Of a stretch of 5,696 bases of DNA, positions 1 to 4,943 are shown in pieces; within the stretch, counting starts at the first letter, position 1, and every line of letters begins with the position of its first letter. The DNA comes from JAYTJL01 sp043731125 (GTDB taxonomy: Bacteria > Patescibacteriota > Saccharimonadia > Saccharimonadales > UBA10212). Under the pieces are notes generated by a model. That model saw nothing but the letters and a program-made list of their open reading frames with translations. It made no database searches and had not been told where the DNA came from. The stretch covers positions 1 to 5,696 of the forward strand of contig JAYTJL010000036.1 of the NCBI GenBank assembly GCA_043731125.1, written 5' to 3'. The position numbers and the translations under genes are program-made.

Positions 1-2
1 TA

Positions 3-107
3 CAAAACGCCCCAGAAGAATTAGTAGAAGAATCCAAACAACAACTAGAGGGACTAAAGACCAGCCTAGCCCAACTTCAGATTACCCTGAACTCTTTACA
101 AAATTAA
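3..107 (+). CDS. valS: C-terminal end of valyl-tRNA synthetase (partial)
   Basis: Only the last 34 residues are in the window; the frame enters from the left edge and stops at TAA (105-107). The peptide begins QNAPEELVEESKQQLEGLK and continues as a heptad-like Leu/Gln/Glu helix ending LNSLQN. The pattern NAPEE(L/V)V followed by a charged coiled coil is typical of the C-terminal tRNA-binding arm of bacterial ValRS, which charges tRNA-Val with valine in the cytoplasm. The other two + frames here do not resemble any family. The gene converges on the XRE-HAD gene, and the gap between the two stop codons is filled by a hairpin. The assignment rests on a short tail, so another coiled-coil protein is possible; the coding call is firmer than the name. 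Confidence 0.7.
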   Translation, partial: QNAPEELVEESKQQLEGLKTSLAQLQITLNSLQN

Positions 108-118
108 TTACTGCCTAT

Positions 119-218
119 ATGAGGTATCCTCGTCGGGGTTCATCGGGATGAGCAGCCCGGGCAAAAATCACACTTTTTGCCCAGGCAGCGACGTGCAAAC
201 CCTGAAGGGGTATCTCAT
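119..218. other. 100-nt rod-like inverted repeat in a convergent gap
   Basis: The arms 119-129 and 208-218 pair over 11 positions (two G-T wobbles). The pairing then continues, with one bulge and one mismatch, as 131-140 against 198-207. At the apex, 159-167 (GGGCAAAAA) and 174-182 (TTTTTGCCC) form a perfect 9-bp stem with a 6-nt loop. Below it 152-157 pairs with 184-189, apart from symmetric mismatches A154/A187 and C158/A183. The middle part (141-151 against 190-197) pairs poorly. It starts 11 nt after the valS stop and ends 3 nt before the XRE-HAD stop, so it could act as a bidirectional transcription end or be a small structured RNA. No U-run follows either arm, so it is not a textbook intrinsic terminator. 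It lacks the GGAA apex and AGCAG loop of SRP RNA. Confidence 0.6.
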
Positions 219-221
219 AAT

Positions 222-1070
222 CTAGAAGTCTAGATACTTGCGTATGTGGGCGTTGCTTTCTTCTGGCTGGTAGACGTCAAAGTACAGCACTTGCCAGCCA
301 GCGTGATCAGCAGCGGTCAGGTTAGCCCTAGTGTCATCCACTAACAGAATTTCGTGCGGTTCAACGGCGGCTAGCTGCTGTGCTGTCTGATATATCTTGG
401 GGTCTGGTTTGTTTTGCCCTGCTTTGGATGAATCAACAACAGCGGTGTAGGGGACGTGTGGCACGTGACCATTGGTCTTTAAGACATCTATAAACCCGCT
501 CATGCTGTTGGACAACAGGCCAACTTCGTAGTTCTGCGCAGCCCACGCTAGCAAGTCTGCCACACCGGGAGTTGGCTCTACGGCGGACATATAATACTTT
601 TCCCAGTCAAAACTGGCTTGGCCTAGTTCTTTAGCAAAAATCTTATTCAAATCTGCAACAGATAGCTGACCCCTGCAGGCGGCATCGTTGTAGCGCCAAA
701 AAATAGTCTCAACTTGGTCAACATGTGCGCCAGTGTCCTGCGCCACAACCGCAAACGCTCTATTGAAAAATCGCACTAATACGCCATTAACATCAAAATA
801 TACAAATTTCACCCCTGTTTTGGAAACCTTCTTGGCCGGCTGGGTCTGTATTGTACTGCCAGTCTTGATGCCCAGAAGTTGCTCTACCGTAGTGTCTGTT
901 GCCTTGGCAATGGAAACAACAGTAAAAACAGAAGGTGTCTTAATGGCTCCGCGCTCAATTTTGGCTAGAGTTGAATAAGAAAGCCCAGACTTTTGACACA
1001 ACTCTTGCTGTGTCAACCCAGCCCTTTTTCGCGCTAATTGAAGGCTCTTGCCCAACTCTTTCTCACCCAT
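222..1070 (-). CDS. XRE-type HTH regulator fused to a HAD-superfamily hydrolase
   Basis: This is a 282-aa cytoplasmic protein. Residues 5-68 form a Cro/C1-type helix-turn-helix (LARKRAGLTQQELCQKSGLS, then STLAKIERG). A short linker (about 70-86) leads to a haloacid-dehalogenase fold. HAD motif I is FDVNGVLV with nucleophile D93; motif II is S187 in GLLSNS; motif III is K221 in NKPDP; motif IV is D245/D246 in LLVDD. The acid/base Asp expected two residues after the nucleophile is Asn (N95), so ordinary phosphatase chemistry may be altered. The substrate is unknown. The DNA-binding half suggests that the protein regulates in response to a small phosphorylated or related ligand. The ATG at 1070 directly precedes the HTH. 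An extended -10 lies 10 nt upstream and a perfect palindrome overlaps the -35 region, which fits autoregulation. The family calls are strong; the role is inferred. Confidence 0.93.
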   Translation of the reverse strand: MGEKELGKSLQLARKRAGLTQQELCQKSGLSYSTLAKIERGAIKTPSVFTVVSIAKATDTTVEQLLGIKTGSTIQTQPAKKVSKTGVKFVYFDVNGVLVRFFNRAFAVVAQDTGAHVDQVETIFWRYNDAACRGQLSVADLNKIFAKELGQASFDWEKYYMSAVEPTPGVADLLAWAAQNYEVGLLSNSMSGFIDVLKTNGHVPHVPYTAVVDSSKAGQNKPDPKIYQTAQQLAAVEPHEILLVDDTRANLTAADHAGWQVLYFDVYQPEESNAHIRKYLDF

Positions 1071-1080
1071 AACTAACCCT

Positions 1081-1086
1081 ATAATA
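1081..1086 (-). promoter_or_regulatory. Extended -10 box of the XRE-HAD gene
   Basis: On the - strand this reads TGATATTAT, an extended -10 (TGn plus TATTAT at 1086-1081). The box ends 10 nt before the ATG at 1070, so transcription would begin only a few bases before the start codon. No good -35 hexamer is seen 16-18 nt upstream; that position is occupied by the palindrome at 1101-1116. Confidence 0.5.
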
Positions 1087-1100
1087 TCAACTATCGTGGG

Positions 1101-1116
1101 TTGATGCTAGCATCAA
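1101..1116. promoter_or_regulatory. Perfect 16-bp palindrome, candidate operator of the XRE-HAD gene
   Basis: TTGATGCTAGCATCAA is exactly self-complementary and lies about 30 bp upstream of the start codon, across the position expected for the -35 element. XRE/Cro-type repressors bind such dyads as dimers and commonly control their own promoters, so self-repression by the downstream HTH-HAD protein is the simplest reading. I saw no second copy in the window. Confidence 0.5.
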
Positions 1117-1139
1117 ACGGCTAGTTAATATTAAAGACT

Positions 1140-1209
1140 GTTTACTGTTTACTGGTTACTGGTTACTGTTTACTGTTTACTGTTTACTGTTTACTGTTTA
1201 CTGTTTACT
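1140..1209. repeat. Heptanucleotide tandem repeat (GTTTACT)10
   Basis: There are ten head-to-tail 7-bp units read as GTTTACT on the + strand; units three and four (1154-1167) carry GGTTACT instead. The array overlaps the TAA stop of the HIT gene (1205-1207) and reaches to 24 bp from the XRE-HAD palindrome. The HIT stop codon is therefore supplied by the repeat. A different heptamer array sharing the TACT core lies at 5641-5696. Confidence 0.95.
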
Positions 1210-1591
1210 CGAAGCGTAGCTTCGCGGCCATTTCGTCAAGTTCGCCAGGAGAAGCAAGTTTTTGTTCGGCATTGTACTCTTGCATTGTGTTGAATGGTAT
1301 AAGGTGTATGTGAGCATGGGGAACTTCTTCACCTATGACTTTGACCCCAACCCTTTCGGTTTGGAGTATCTTCTTTATATGAAGAGCTACTTTTTTGGTA
1401 GTCTTCATAACCGCTAGGTAAGTCTCGTCGTCCAAGTCCCAAAGGTATTCCACCTGTTTTTTAGGTATTACCAGCACATGCCCTCTAACTATGGGCATGA
1501 TAGACAAAAAAGCTAGCGTTAAATCGTCTTCATATACCTTGTGGGCGGGGATGTCGCCTTGTACAATTTTTGTAAAAATACTGTCATTCAT
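1205..1591 (-). CDS. HIT-family nucleotide-binding hydrolase/transferase
   Basis: This 128-aa protein is about the usual length for a single-domain histidine-triad protein. The N-terminus (MNDSIFTKIVQGDIPAHKVY) and GHVLVIPKK (37-45) are typical of the Hint branch. The triad is VPHAHIHLIP, with H92, H94 and H96. HIT proteins hydrolyse nucleoside phosphoramidates or dinucleotide polyphosphates through a covalent nucleotidyl-histidine; the actual substrate here cannot be read from the sequence. It is probably cytoplasmic. The first of two overlapping ATGs (ATGAATGAC) is taken as start. A GGAG lies 11 nt upstream, and a TATACT box at 1634-1639 could be the -10. The C-terminal residues after the triad are divergent. 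The stop codon sits inside the heptamer repeat, so repeat expansion would not change the protein. Confidence 0.93.
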   Translation of the reverse strand: MNDSIFTKIVQGDIPAHKVYEDDLTLAFLSIMPIVRGHVLVIPKKQVEYLWDLDDETYLAVMKTTKKVALHIKKILQTERVGVKVIGEEVPHAHIHLIPFNTMQEYNAEQKLASPGELDEMAAKLRFE

Positions 1592-1633
1592 TCGGTTTTC
1601 TACTCCAGACTATTTAGACGGATTGTGATTCAT

Positions 1634-1639
1634 AGTATA
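1634..1639 (-). promoter_or_regulatory. Possible -10 box of the HIT gene
   Basis: TATACT on the - strand lies 42 nt upstream of the HIT start codon. It is a five-of-six match to TATAAT, but no matching -35 was found, so this is a weak call. If it is used, the transcript would carry a leader of about 35 nt containing the GGAG ribosome-binding site. Confidence 0.3.
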
Positions 1640-1683
1640 TATTTGCCGAACCATCTCGGACCGCACAGAACTATTGCCTTTCA

Positions 1684-1857
1684 TTATACAAATAGGTTGA
1701 AAGCAAAATAAGAAATAAAGAATAGGAATACAAATATAACACTAGTGGCAATAGCAGCCTGCCTGTTGTTGCTGCCGCCCAAACGGCGTTGCAACTGGAC
1801 GTACAGCCAAGCACTAGCCCCGGCTGAAAAAAATAATGCTGTTGCCCATGGACCCAT
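1684..1857 (-). CDS. Small two-helix membrane protein (57 aa)
   Basis: This short frame encodes 57 residues beginning MGPWATALFFSAGASAWLYV. Helix 1 spans about residues 3-20 and may extend upstream. A basic turn follows (QLQRRLGGSNNRQ, 21-33), then helix 2 (about 34-54, rich in Val/Ile/Phe). The two-helix hairpin with a positively charged connection and no polar interruptions looks like a real small membrane protein, not a random frame. The start is uncertain: the frame is open for another 14 codons upstream (to 1899) with more hydrophobic residues (IIFFWYYLA) but no further ATG, GTG or TTG, and no Shine-Dalgarno is seen. It lies between the HIT and PH-domain genes on the same strand, 128 nt after the latter. 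The function is unknown. Confidence 0.55.
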   Translation of the reverse strand: MGPWATALFFSAGASAWLYVQLQRRLGGSNNRQAAIATSVIFVFLFFISYFAFNLFV

Positions 1858-1985
1858 TGCTAAATAATACCAGAAAAATATAATTTCAGGGCTAGCCGGT
1901 TAATTTCCTGCGCAACAGCAGGCCATATAAATTTCGGTATTCTACTTCTTAAAACTGCATATTGGCAATACAAAAGTGACTCTGG

Positions 1986-2486
1986 CTAGGTTACAAGTGT
2001 TTGGCGTCTGGTTACCCTGTGTTTTAGCTGTGATTGCAACTCTTCAAGCTGCGTTTTTGGCACTGAAAGGTCTTTAAGTTTTACCTCTCCATCTAATTTT
2101 GGTATCACCAATACTATGTCTCCGTATCCATATTTTTTCCCAAGATACCCCTGTGTCATATGCGCCGAAATAATTGACTCATAAAGAAAGACTTGCCTGG
2201 ACACGCCAGTAAGGCCATTCGCAGATACAATCAATATTGAATCATGGGTTAACTTATACTTAACTTTATCCCATTTTTTATTGTATATCTGCAGTGCAAC
2301 ATAGCCAATTGCCGCTACCACAACGAAGGTAATTATTCCCGTGTACCACTCGACACTTGAGACTGCATGCATAAAAAACCTGATTAACAATAAAGACAAA
2401 GTTGCTGTAGCTACAGTCGCACCCATAATCAATAACTGCTCAATCGTATGTGCCGATTGGCTACGGGGGATAATATAGTCGTCCAT
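1986..2486 (-). CDS. Membrane-anchored bacterial PH-domain (YdbS/bPH2-like) protein
   Basis: This 166-aa protein has two N-terminal membrane segments (about 17-40 and 46-68) followed by a cytoplasmic domain (about 77-155). That domain fits the bacterial pleckstrin-homology-like fold. It opens with YKLTHDSILIVSANG, has the helical/strand junction ESIISAHMTQGYLGKKYGYG, and then a GDIVLVIP strand and an LKDLSVP turn before the last amphipathic helix. The KYGYGDI signature is typical of this family (formerly DUF304), whose exact function is unknown; members sit at the membrane and may scaffold or sense envelope state. The ATG at 2486 follows a TATAAT box by only 7 nt, suggesting a leaderless mRNA. 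The C-terminal tail is basic (HRVTRRQ). Family assignment is good; role is unknown. Confidence 0.88.
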   Translation of the reverse strand: MDDYIIPRSQSAHTIEQLLIMGATVATATLSLLLIRFFMHAVSSVEWYTGIITFVVVAAIGYVALQIYNKKWDKVKYKLTHDSILIVSANGLTGVSRQVFLYESIISAHMTQGYLGKKYGYGDIVLVIPKLDGEVKLKDLSVPKTQLEELQSQLKHRVTRRQTLVT

Positions 2487-2493
2487 CGGTGTA

Positions 2494-2499
2494 ATTATA
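2494..2499 (-). promoter_or_regulatory. -10 box of the PH-domain gene, 7 nt before the start codon
   Basis: A perfect TATAAT on the - strand ends 7 nt before the ATG at 2486. The normal -10 to start-site distance would place transcription initiation at or next to the A of the ATG, giving a leaderless mRNA. No convincing -35 lies 16-18 nt upstream. Confidence 0.5.
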
Positions 2500-2529
2500 C
2501 CTGAGTTTCCTGTTATGAGAGTTGTATAG

Positions 2530-2645
2530 TGGCGGGAGGGGAGGGATAGCGCGCTCGTTTTACTCGCACTTCTTCCTCACTGCTCGGTAAAATCATGCAA
2601 GCACAATTTTACCTCCGCGGCTGCGTGCGCCGAACCCTCGAGAGC
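2530..2645 (-). repeat. tRNA-Ser 3'-end remnant interrupted in its T-loop, forming a structured element
   Basis: Positions 2530-2547 match the 3' end of the tRNA-Ser genes (CCA, discriminator, acceptor 3' strand, T-stem) at 17 of 18 bases. Positions 2631-2645 match the next part of tRNA-Ser 3171-3261 (rest of T-loop, T-stem, start of variable arm) at 14 of 15. Between them, 83 nt (2548-2630) replace one T of the T-loop. The inserted part is itself structured: GCGCGC (2549-2554) pairs with GTGCGC (2625-2630), stacking under the T-stem GAGGG/CCCTC, and GGTAAAAT (2586-2593) pairs perfectly with ATTTTACC (2606-2613). No anticodon arm or 5' half follows, so it cannot be a working tRNA. It may be a mobile or dispersed element, an attachment-site relic or a tRNA-derived RNA. 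It fills most of the 200-nt gap 2487-2686, which has no believable coding frame. Confidence 0.6.
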
Positions 2646-2686
2646 TTGATAATATTATGCATTAGCACACAAAAGTAGCTAAGTAC

Positions 2687-2995
2687 CTATTTGTTTTTAT
2701 TTGATAGATTAGTAGATACTTTATAATTATAAATTTGTGCCGCAACTAAAACTAACACACCTATAGTAATCCCTGAATATCGTAGTTTGTTATCTGTTAT
2801 ATATTCGCTACCAATGGGTATGAGGGATTCACCATTTGGACCACTCGCACCAACACACCCAGGAGCTAAAGGCTTGCTGCAGCCCGGCTCAGGGATCCAT
2901 CTTACGGTTTCATTTTTAGGCATCGGTATGAGTAATGAACCGACCACTATCAGTATGCCAATTATTGTTAAGGTAAAAATGGCTCGTTTTTTCAT
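2687..2995 (-). CDS. Small membrane protein with an extracytoplasmic Pro/Gly/Cys-rich loop
   Basis: This protein of 102 aa starts MKKRAIFTLTIIGILIVV. The first helix (about 4-24) could be a signal anchor. A loop of about 45 residues follows, with two cysteines (EPGCSKPLAPGCVGASG) that could form a disulfide outside the membrane. A second helix (about 74-91) ends in a polar tail (NYKVSTNLSNKNK). I do not recognise the family. The ATG at 2995 is preferred because MKK starts a typical signal anchor and a -10-like box ends 10 nt before it; a GTG at 3001 in the same frame (104 aa), 12 nt downstream of an AGGAG (3014-3018), is an alternative. A striking array of inverted repeats lies 52-80 nt upstream of the ATG. 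The gene is bracketed by tRNA-Ser 3'-end sequences. Confidence 0.72.
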   Translation of the reverse strand: MKKRAIFTLTIIGILIVVGSLLIPMPKNETVRWIPEPGCSKPLAPGCVGASGPNGESLIPIGSEYITDNKLRYSGITIGVLVLVAAQIYNYKVSTNLSNKNK

Positions 2996-3005
2996 ATACA
3001 CTAAT

Positions 3006-3011
3006 ACTATA
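3006..3011 (-). promoter_or_regulatory. Possible -10 box of the small membrane protein gene
   Basis: TATAGT on the - strand ends 10 nt before the ATG at 2995, the same spacing as seen for the XRE-HAD gene. If used, it favours the ATG at 2995 with a near-leaderless mRNA over the GTG at 3001. An AGGAG at 3014-3018 lies just upstream of the box and would then not be in the transcript. Confidence 0.35.
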
Positions 3012-3046
3012 CTCTCCTAGTGATGAACGTGTTGGTGGTATCATGC

Positions 3047-3075
3047 ATGTTCTCAAGAACATAAGCTTATGTTCT
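3047..3075. promoter_or_regulatory. Triple half-site array with a perfect 20-bp palindrome, candidate operator
   Basis: The heptamer ATGTTCT occurs at 3047-3053 and 3069-3075, with its reverse complement AGAACAT between them at 3056-3062. The last two form a perfect 20-bp palindrome (3056-3075, centred on AAGCTT); the first two form a second dyad with a 2-bp centre. The array lies upstream of the putative promoter of the small membrane gene (2687-2995), a place suited to an activator or cooperative repressor. The GAAC/GTTC arms recall LexA boxes, but the spacing is wrong. As RNA it could also form a hairpin downstream of the tRNA-Ser at 3171. Confidence 0.5.
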
Positions 3076-3170
3076 AAATCAATAATTTACTAACTGCACC
3101 ATATTAAAAGCTAGCTGAAACTAATAATTCACCAATTGGGAAGATTACAAAAAGAAAGAAGTACAATGGA

Positions 3171-3261
3171 TGGCGGAAGGGGAGGGATTCGAACCCTCGA
3201 GAACCTTGCGGTCCTACCGCTTTTCGAGAGCGGCGCACTAGACCAGACTATCGACCCATGA
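3171..3261 (-). tRNA. tRNA-Ser (anticodon CGA), atypical, possible pseudogene
   Basis: Read on the - strand, the anticodon stem-loop is CCGCT-CTCGAAA-AGCGG (anticodon CGA at 3226-3224, reading UCG). The long variable arm (AGGACC-GCAA-GGTTCT) marks a class II tRNA. The T-arm is GAGGG-TTCGAAT-CCCTC, and the 3' strand CCCTTCC is followed by G and an encoded CCA. All these parts are sound. The 5' side is not: the acceptor strand should be GGAAGGG but reads TCATGGG, so only the inner GGG and one further base pair form. The D-arm also lacks a normal stem; only a TAG/CTA pairing around TCTGGT is visible. Anticodon and variable stems differ from the other tRNA-Ser yet remain complementary, arguing against simple decay. 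It may be functional, recently broken at its 5' end, or a chimera. Confidence 0.65.
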
Positions 3262-3328
3262 TAACTGAGAATTACTGATGGCGGGGGTTATTATTTTTAC
3301 AAGATTTATCTTTGAATAGCTCGGCTTT

Positions 3329-4207
3329 TCATGATTGTTTTGGCTGGTTAATTACAAAACGATCTAGGCCAATTCCTGCCAAAATGCCAAGCAAAGCAAT
3401 TGCGACTATTATCATTATTAATGCATAGCTATCGTCCGATGCCACTAGATCATCATCCGTATTACCGTTCGCTGATAATCCAACAAAATCGGAATTGATT
3501 GTTTTGGACATTAGTCCGTCTTTTTCACCACTAGAGACCTTGATAGTGAGGGTTAGACCGCCAGCCGTCGGGCAATAGTATTTGTTTTCTACATTTTGGG
3601 GATCCAGCAAGGTGTAGTCTTTGGTTTTTAAGCAATTTTCAAATGTGCCGTAGGGCACTGAGACTTTTTCATTAAGGGCTAGAACTTCAACTTGGTCTTC
3701 GGCCTCGCCTTTCAAATACTCCTGGTAGTAACTATCTCCAACTTTGGGATTGGCTTTCATTATTATGCCAGGACGGGCAGCATTTATGCCTCCCTCCCAG
3801 GAACCGTGGGTAGAACTTACTTTGCCGCCCTCATACTCTCGCGATTCTTCACCAAAGTACCAAACATCGCCAGTTGTCTTATTTTGGGCATACCAATCAT
3901 AGGTTTCTTCTACCAAATTGCCGTCTAGCCATACTCTATCCCAAACAACTAGAGTTTTGACTCCCATTACATCCCTTCTTAAATTGGTTACGATTGTTTT
4001 ATTGGTCTCAGTGCCATCGCTTGTTTTGGTTTCAAAATTATAGACCACGCCCGGAGTGAGGGGGAAATATTTGTTAGTAATATTAGTTGTAAAATTAGAC
4101 GGGTCGATTTTACCACTGGGCACCTCGGCCGCACGAGCCACCACTCCAAAACTTAATATTGACAGGGTTATACCCATGCACACAGTGGAAAATTTTCTTT
4201 GCTTCAT
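3329..4207 (-). CDS. Exported protein with C-terminal membrane anchor, in the sigma-factor operon
   Basis: This 292-aa protein has an N-terminal signal peptide: basic MKQRK, a hydrophobic core (about 8-23) and an ARA/AEV cleavage site near residue 26. The mature part is a beta-rich domain starting IDPSNFTTNITNKYFPLTPG, with ETYDWYAQN, DVWYFGEESREYEGGK, GSWEGG and the motif VPYGTFENCLKTKDYT. It holds only two cysteines (C192, C212). A polar linker (about 245-260, DDDLVASDDS) leads to a single C-terminal helix (261-281) and a short tail. I recognise the domain as a recurrent uncharacterised secreted family; no enzymatic residues stand out. The gene begins 40 nt after the stop of the membrane protein and is probably co-transcribed with the sigma factor, making it a likely regulon member or sensor. 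No clear Shine-Dalgarno is seen; a GAGGG lies about 19 nt upstream of the ATG. Confidence 0.88.
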   Translation of the reverse strand: MKQRKFSTVCMGITLSILSFGVVARAAEVPSGKIDPSNFTTNITNKYFPLTPGVVYNFETKTSDGTETNKTIVTNLRRDVMGVKTLVVWDRVWLDGNLVEETYDWYAQNKTTGDVWYFGEESREYEGGKVSSTHGSWEGGINAARPGIIMKANPKVGDSYYQEYLKGEAEDQVEVLALNEKVSVPYGTFENCLKTKDYTLLDPQNVENKYYCPTAGGLTLTIKVSSGEKDGLMSKTINSDFVGLSANGNTDDDLVASDDSYALIMIIVAIALLGILAGIGLDRFVINQPKQS

Positions 4208-4247
4208 GCTAGTTATTACGCACAGACCCTCATTTTTCTTTCAATTA

Positions 4248-4943
4248 TCATTTTTCCCAAAGAATCAGTTGGACTGCTCGGAATTCGCTATCTGACTCCT
4301 GTGTGCCAATTATTTTGATCTTAACATCTCTCTTTAACCCAATTTGGTCTAAATTATCCACTTCACCAACGTCTACCAGCCAAACATTGTGCCGGAAATC
4401 AGTCAGCTGAATCTCATCTGAACTTCGAATACCTAATATTTTACCACCCAACAAGCCTTTTTCCGGCTGTGACCAAATACCCATTGAGTCAGATACCAAA
4501 TCTGAGTAGTGAGGTACTCTTTCTATTAAATAGTCTTGAACTCTCTCCCCAGTTTCGAAAAGACTTAACAAGCCTCCTAGGACAAAACTACTGATTAGAA
4601 CCAGGCCAACAATCTGCTTAACACTATCTCTGTACCCAAACTCAGTATGGCGAACTAAGTAATGAGTCAGCCCCACTAACAACGTCAGCAATCCAAACCA
4701 AACGAATGGGATGGTCTGCACCAAATCTTCAAAAACACTTTCATCTAAATATTTCCGAGAATTTGCGTCGTGGTCTACAAATATAAATATGATGACCGCC
4801 ACTGCTAAGGCGCCCAGCACCACCGTGATAGCAACAAGTGCCCAGAGCAAGTTACGTTTAGTGGCAAATTGCCATTTTGGCTTCGGCACTACACCGCTTG
4901 CTTTAATTTCCTGCATTATTTTGTCTGATAACTGCTTGCTCAT
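4248..4943 (-). CDS. Three-helix membrane protein, probable anti-sigma factor
   Basis: This 231-aa protein has a short cytoplasmic N-terminus (1-30, with the motif VVPKPKWQF just before the membrane) and three transmembrane helices (about 31-56, 77-97 and 108-129). The C-terminal region (130-231) appears soluble and beta-rich (KILGIRSSDEIQLTDF, then WLVDVGEV, VKIKIIGT, FRAVQLILW), resembling a small OB-like barrel. Its ATG overlaps the sigma-factor stop (ATGA, 4940-4943), with an AAAGG 5 nt upstream, so the two are translationally coupled. A membrane protein in that position is normally the anti-sigma factor. The cytoplasmic part is very short and has no zinc-binding HxxxCxxC motif, so any sigma-binding would have to use an unusual helix. 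Position supports the role; sequence alone does not prove it. Confidence 0.85.
   Translation of the reverse strand: MSKQLSDKIMQEIKASGVVPKPKWQFATKRNLLWALVAITVVLGALAVAVIIFIFVDHDANSRKYLDESVFEDLVQTIPFVWFGLLTLLVGLTHYLVRHTEFGYRDSVKQIVGLVLISSFVLGGLLSLFETGERVQDYLIERVPHYSDLVSDSMGIWSQPEKGLLGGKILGIRSSDEIQLTDFRHNVWLVDVGEVDNLDQIGLKRDVKIKIIGTQESDSEFRAVQLILWEK

Noticed and set aside
119..218. SRP (4.5S) RNA gene
   Set aside because: The length and rod shape fit, but the conserved apical GGAA loop and the AGCAG-type internal loop near it are missing on both strands.
1140..1209. CRISPR-like array
   Set aside because: The units are 7 bp and contiguous with no spacers, so this is a simple tandem repeat.
2548..2645. 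A short + strand frame across the tRNA-derived element (starting about GRDSALVLLALLPHCSVK)
   Set aside because: It has no start codon context, and the sequence is explained by tRNA remnants and hairpin stems; it is probably not translated.
3056..3075. LexA/SOS box
   Set aside because: GAAC and GTTC arms are present, but they are separated by 10 bp instead of the 4 bp of the GAACN4GTTC type box, and the other dyad has the arms in opposite order.
3262..3328. Intrinsic terminator after the exported-protein gene
   Set aside because: There is a C-run and an A-rich stretch on the - strand but no stem-loop followed by a T-run, so read-through into the tRNA-Ser is possible.
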